Part shown: positions 38,427 to 39,381 of the stretch, piece by piece
Layout of the letters: every line of letters begins with the position of its first letter
Position numbering within the stretch: the stretch's first letter is position 1
NCBI GenBank assembly: GCA_017302335.1
Contig: JAFLCT010000012.1
Span: forward strand, 1 to 39,381
From: Caulobacterales bacterium
GTDB taxonomy: Bacteria > Pseudomonadota > Alphaproteobacteria > Caulobacterales > Caulobacteraceae
Direction: 5' to 3'
DNA: 39,381 bases
Translations under genes and position numbers: made by a program
Notes under the pieces: generated by a model
Seen by the model: only the letters and a program-made list of their open reading frames with translations
Told to the model about the DNA's origin: nothing
Database searches by the model: none

Positions 38427-39272
38427 TCAAGCCGCGTCCAGCCCGATGTCGAGCACGGGCGCCGAATGGGTCAGTGCGCCGACCGAGATCACGTCCACCC
38501 CAGTGCGGGCGATGTCGCCGACCGTCTTGAGCGTCACCCCGCCCGAGGCTTCCAGCACCGGCTGTCCGAAGGGACTGACCTTGGCCCGTTCGACCGCCTC
38601 GCGCAGGGCCGGAAGGGTGAAGTTGTCCAGCATGACCACGTCCGGCCGTTCGGCCAGGGCCTGATCCAACTGGTCCAGGGAATCCACCTCGACCTCGACC
38701 TTCACCAGATGACCGACATGGGCGCGGGCGCGGCGCACCGCCGGGCCGACGCCGCCGCAGACGGCCACGTGGTTGTCCTTGATCAGGACGGCGTCATCCA
38801 GACCGAAACGGTGGTTCATGCCGCCGCCGCACGCCACCGCGTGCTTTTCCAGCGCGCGCAAGCCGGGCGTGGTCTTGCGGGTGTCGACGATGCGCGCCTG
38901 GGTTCCCTTCACCGCCTCGACATAGGCGCGGGTCAGCGTCGCGATCCCGCACATCCGGCCCAGGATATTCAACGCCGTCCGTTCCGCCGCCAGCAGGGCG
39001 CGGGCGTTGGCCTGAACCCGCACCAGGGCCGCCCCGGCGTCGAAGGCCTGACCGTCTTCCACCAGGGTTTCGACCACGGCCTCGGCGTCCAGCATCCGCA
39101 CGGCGATGCGCACCGCATCCACCCCCGCCGCGACGCCCGCCGCGCGCGCCGCGAACACGCCGTTCATCCGGGCGTCGGCGGGAATGCACGCCTGGCTGGT
39201 CAGGTCCCCCGCCCGGCCCAGGTCCTCGGCCAGGGCCGCCCGCACCACCGGTGCGATCAGAACATCCATCAT
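38427..39272 (-). CDS. nadC: Nicotinate-nucleotide pyrophosphorylase (carboxylating)
   Basis: The 281-residue protein converts quinolinate and PRPP to nicotinate mononucleotide, carbon dioxide and pyrophosphate in de novo NAD synthesis. Signatures include the N-terminal EDLGRAGDLTSQAC, the core ERTALNILGRMCGIAT, VDTRKTTPGLRALEKHAVACGGGMNHRFGLDDAVLIKDNH with the PRPP- and quinolinate-binding Arg, Lys and His residues, VEVEVDSLDQL and VMLDNF, and the closing LEASGGV. The start ATG (39272) overlaps the nadB stop in ATGA, so the two genes are translationally coupled. Confidence 0.97.
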   Translation of the reverse strand: MMDVLIAPVVRAALAEDLGRAGDLTSQACIPADARMNGVFAARAAGVAAGVDAVRIAVRMLDAEAVVETLVEDGQAFDAGAALVRVQANARALLAAERTALNILGRMCGIATLTRAYVEAVKGTQARIVDTRKTTPGLRALEKHAVACGGGMNHRFGLDDAVLIKDNHVAVCGGVGPAVRRARAHVGHLVKVEVEVDSLDQLDQALAERPDVVMLDNFTLPALREAVERAKVSPFGQPVLEASGGVTLKTVGDIARTGVDVISVGALTHSAPVLDIGLDAA

Positions 39273-39381
39273 GCCGCGGCCCTCGCACGTCGGTTCAGTC
39301 GAACATGAGTGTGCGCCGCCCGGTCGGCCGCCTCGGGCCAGTCGCGGCGCCAGTGGCCGCCCCGGCTCTCGCGCCGGTCCA
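39269..39381 (-). CDS. nadB: L-aspartate oxidase NadB, C-terminal end (5' part outside)
   Basis: Only the last 36 codons lie in the window, reading DRRESRGGHWRRDWPEAADR and so on to a TGA at 39269-39271. The RRESRGGHWRRDWPE segment matches the C-terminal RxESRGxHxRxDxP signature of L-aspartate oxidase, where the Arg residues contact the dicarboxylate. NadB oxidises aspartate to iminoaspartate, used with NadA to form quinolinate, the substrate of NadC. Its stop overlaps the nadC start by four bases, a common nadB-nadC operon arrangement. The identification rests on a short stretch and the neighbour. Confidence 0.85.
   Translation of the reverse strand, partial: DRRESRGGHWRRDWPEAADRAAHTHVRLNRRARAAA

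Overview
The window is 39.4 kb of high-GC, densely coding DNA with almost no mobile DNA. Gene content and protein style point to an alphaproteobacterium of the order Caulobacterales, most likely Brevundimonas or a close relative. The supporting signs are tandem TonB-receptor-type barrels, a POT peptide carrier, SleB-type cell wall hydrolases, an ELM1-family protein, a DUF6481 protein and strong GC3 bias. The genus is inferred from the look of the sequence, not from a search.

Layout. 1-6.5 kb: the 3' end of tldD, a convergent TraB/GumN-like secreted protein, then two tandem paralogous outer-membrane receptors that share an upstream DNA element. 6.5-11.5 kb: a 49-bp tandem repeat and a strong terminator, a POT peptide transporter, a HAD hydrolase, a membrane-anchored DUF305 protein and an FAD monooxygenase. 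11.6-15.3 kb: an RraB-like small protein closely followed by carB. 15.3-16 kb: an AT-richer patch with a BrnTA toxin-antitoxin locus whose toxin carries an in-frame stop. 16-22.1 kb: a Tat-exported DUF885 peptidase-like protein, a secreted M20 amidohydrolase, the translationally overlapped selD-mnmH pair, and a glutathione transferase-like protein. 22.3-28.6 kb: greA, an ELM1-family protein, a DUF389 membrane protein, trxB and a CPH-type (CopB-like) copper/silver ATPase. 28.7-38.4 kb: two paralogous SleB cell wall hydrolases either side of a large multi-PAS hybrid histidine kinase, a DUF6481 protein, two small exported proteins and an acyltransferase-3 membrane protein. 38.4-39.4 kb: nadC and the 3' end of nadB.

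How the genes work together. Several are core metabolism or information processing: carB (pyrimidine/arginine), nadB-nadC (NAD), greA (transcript cleavage), trxB (thiol redox) and selD-mnmH (tRNA 2-selenouridine). A second theme is the envelope and peptide use: outer-membrane receptors, di/tripeptide uptake, exported peptidase-like enzymes, and two wall hydrolases. I see no convincing new multi-gene system. The best leads are the shared promoter-like element of the receptor pair, the brnT nonsense codon beside an intact brnA, an 8-1-8 perfect dyad before the acyltransferase, and a hairpin abutting the ribosome site of the second SleB gene. No rRNA, tRNA, CRISPR array, transposase or integrase was recognised.
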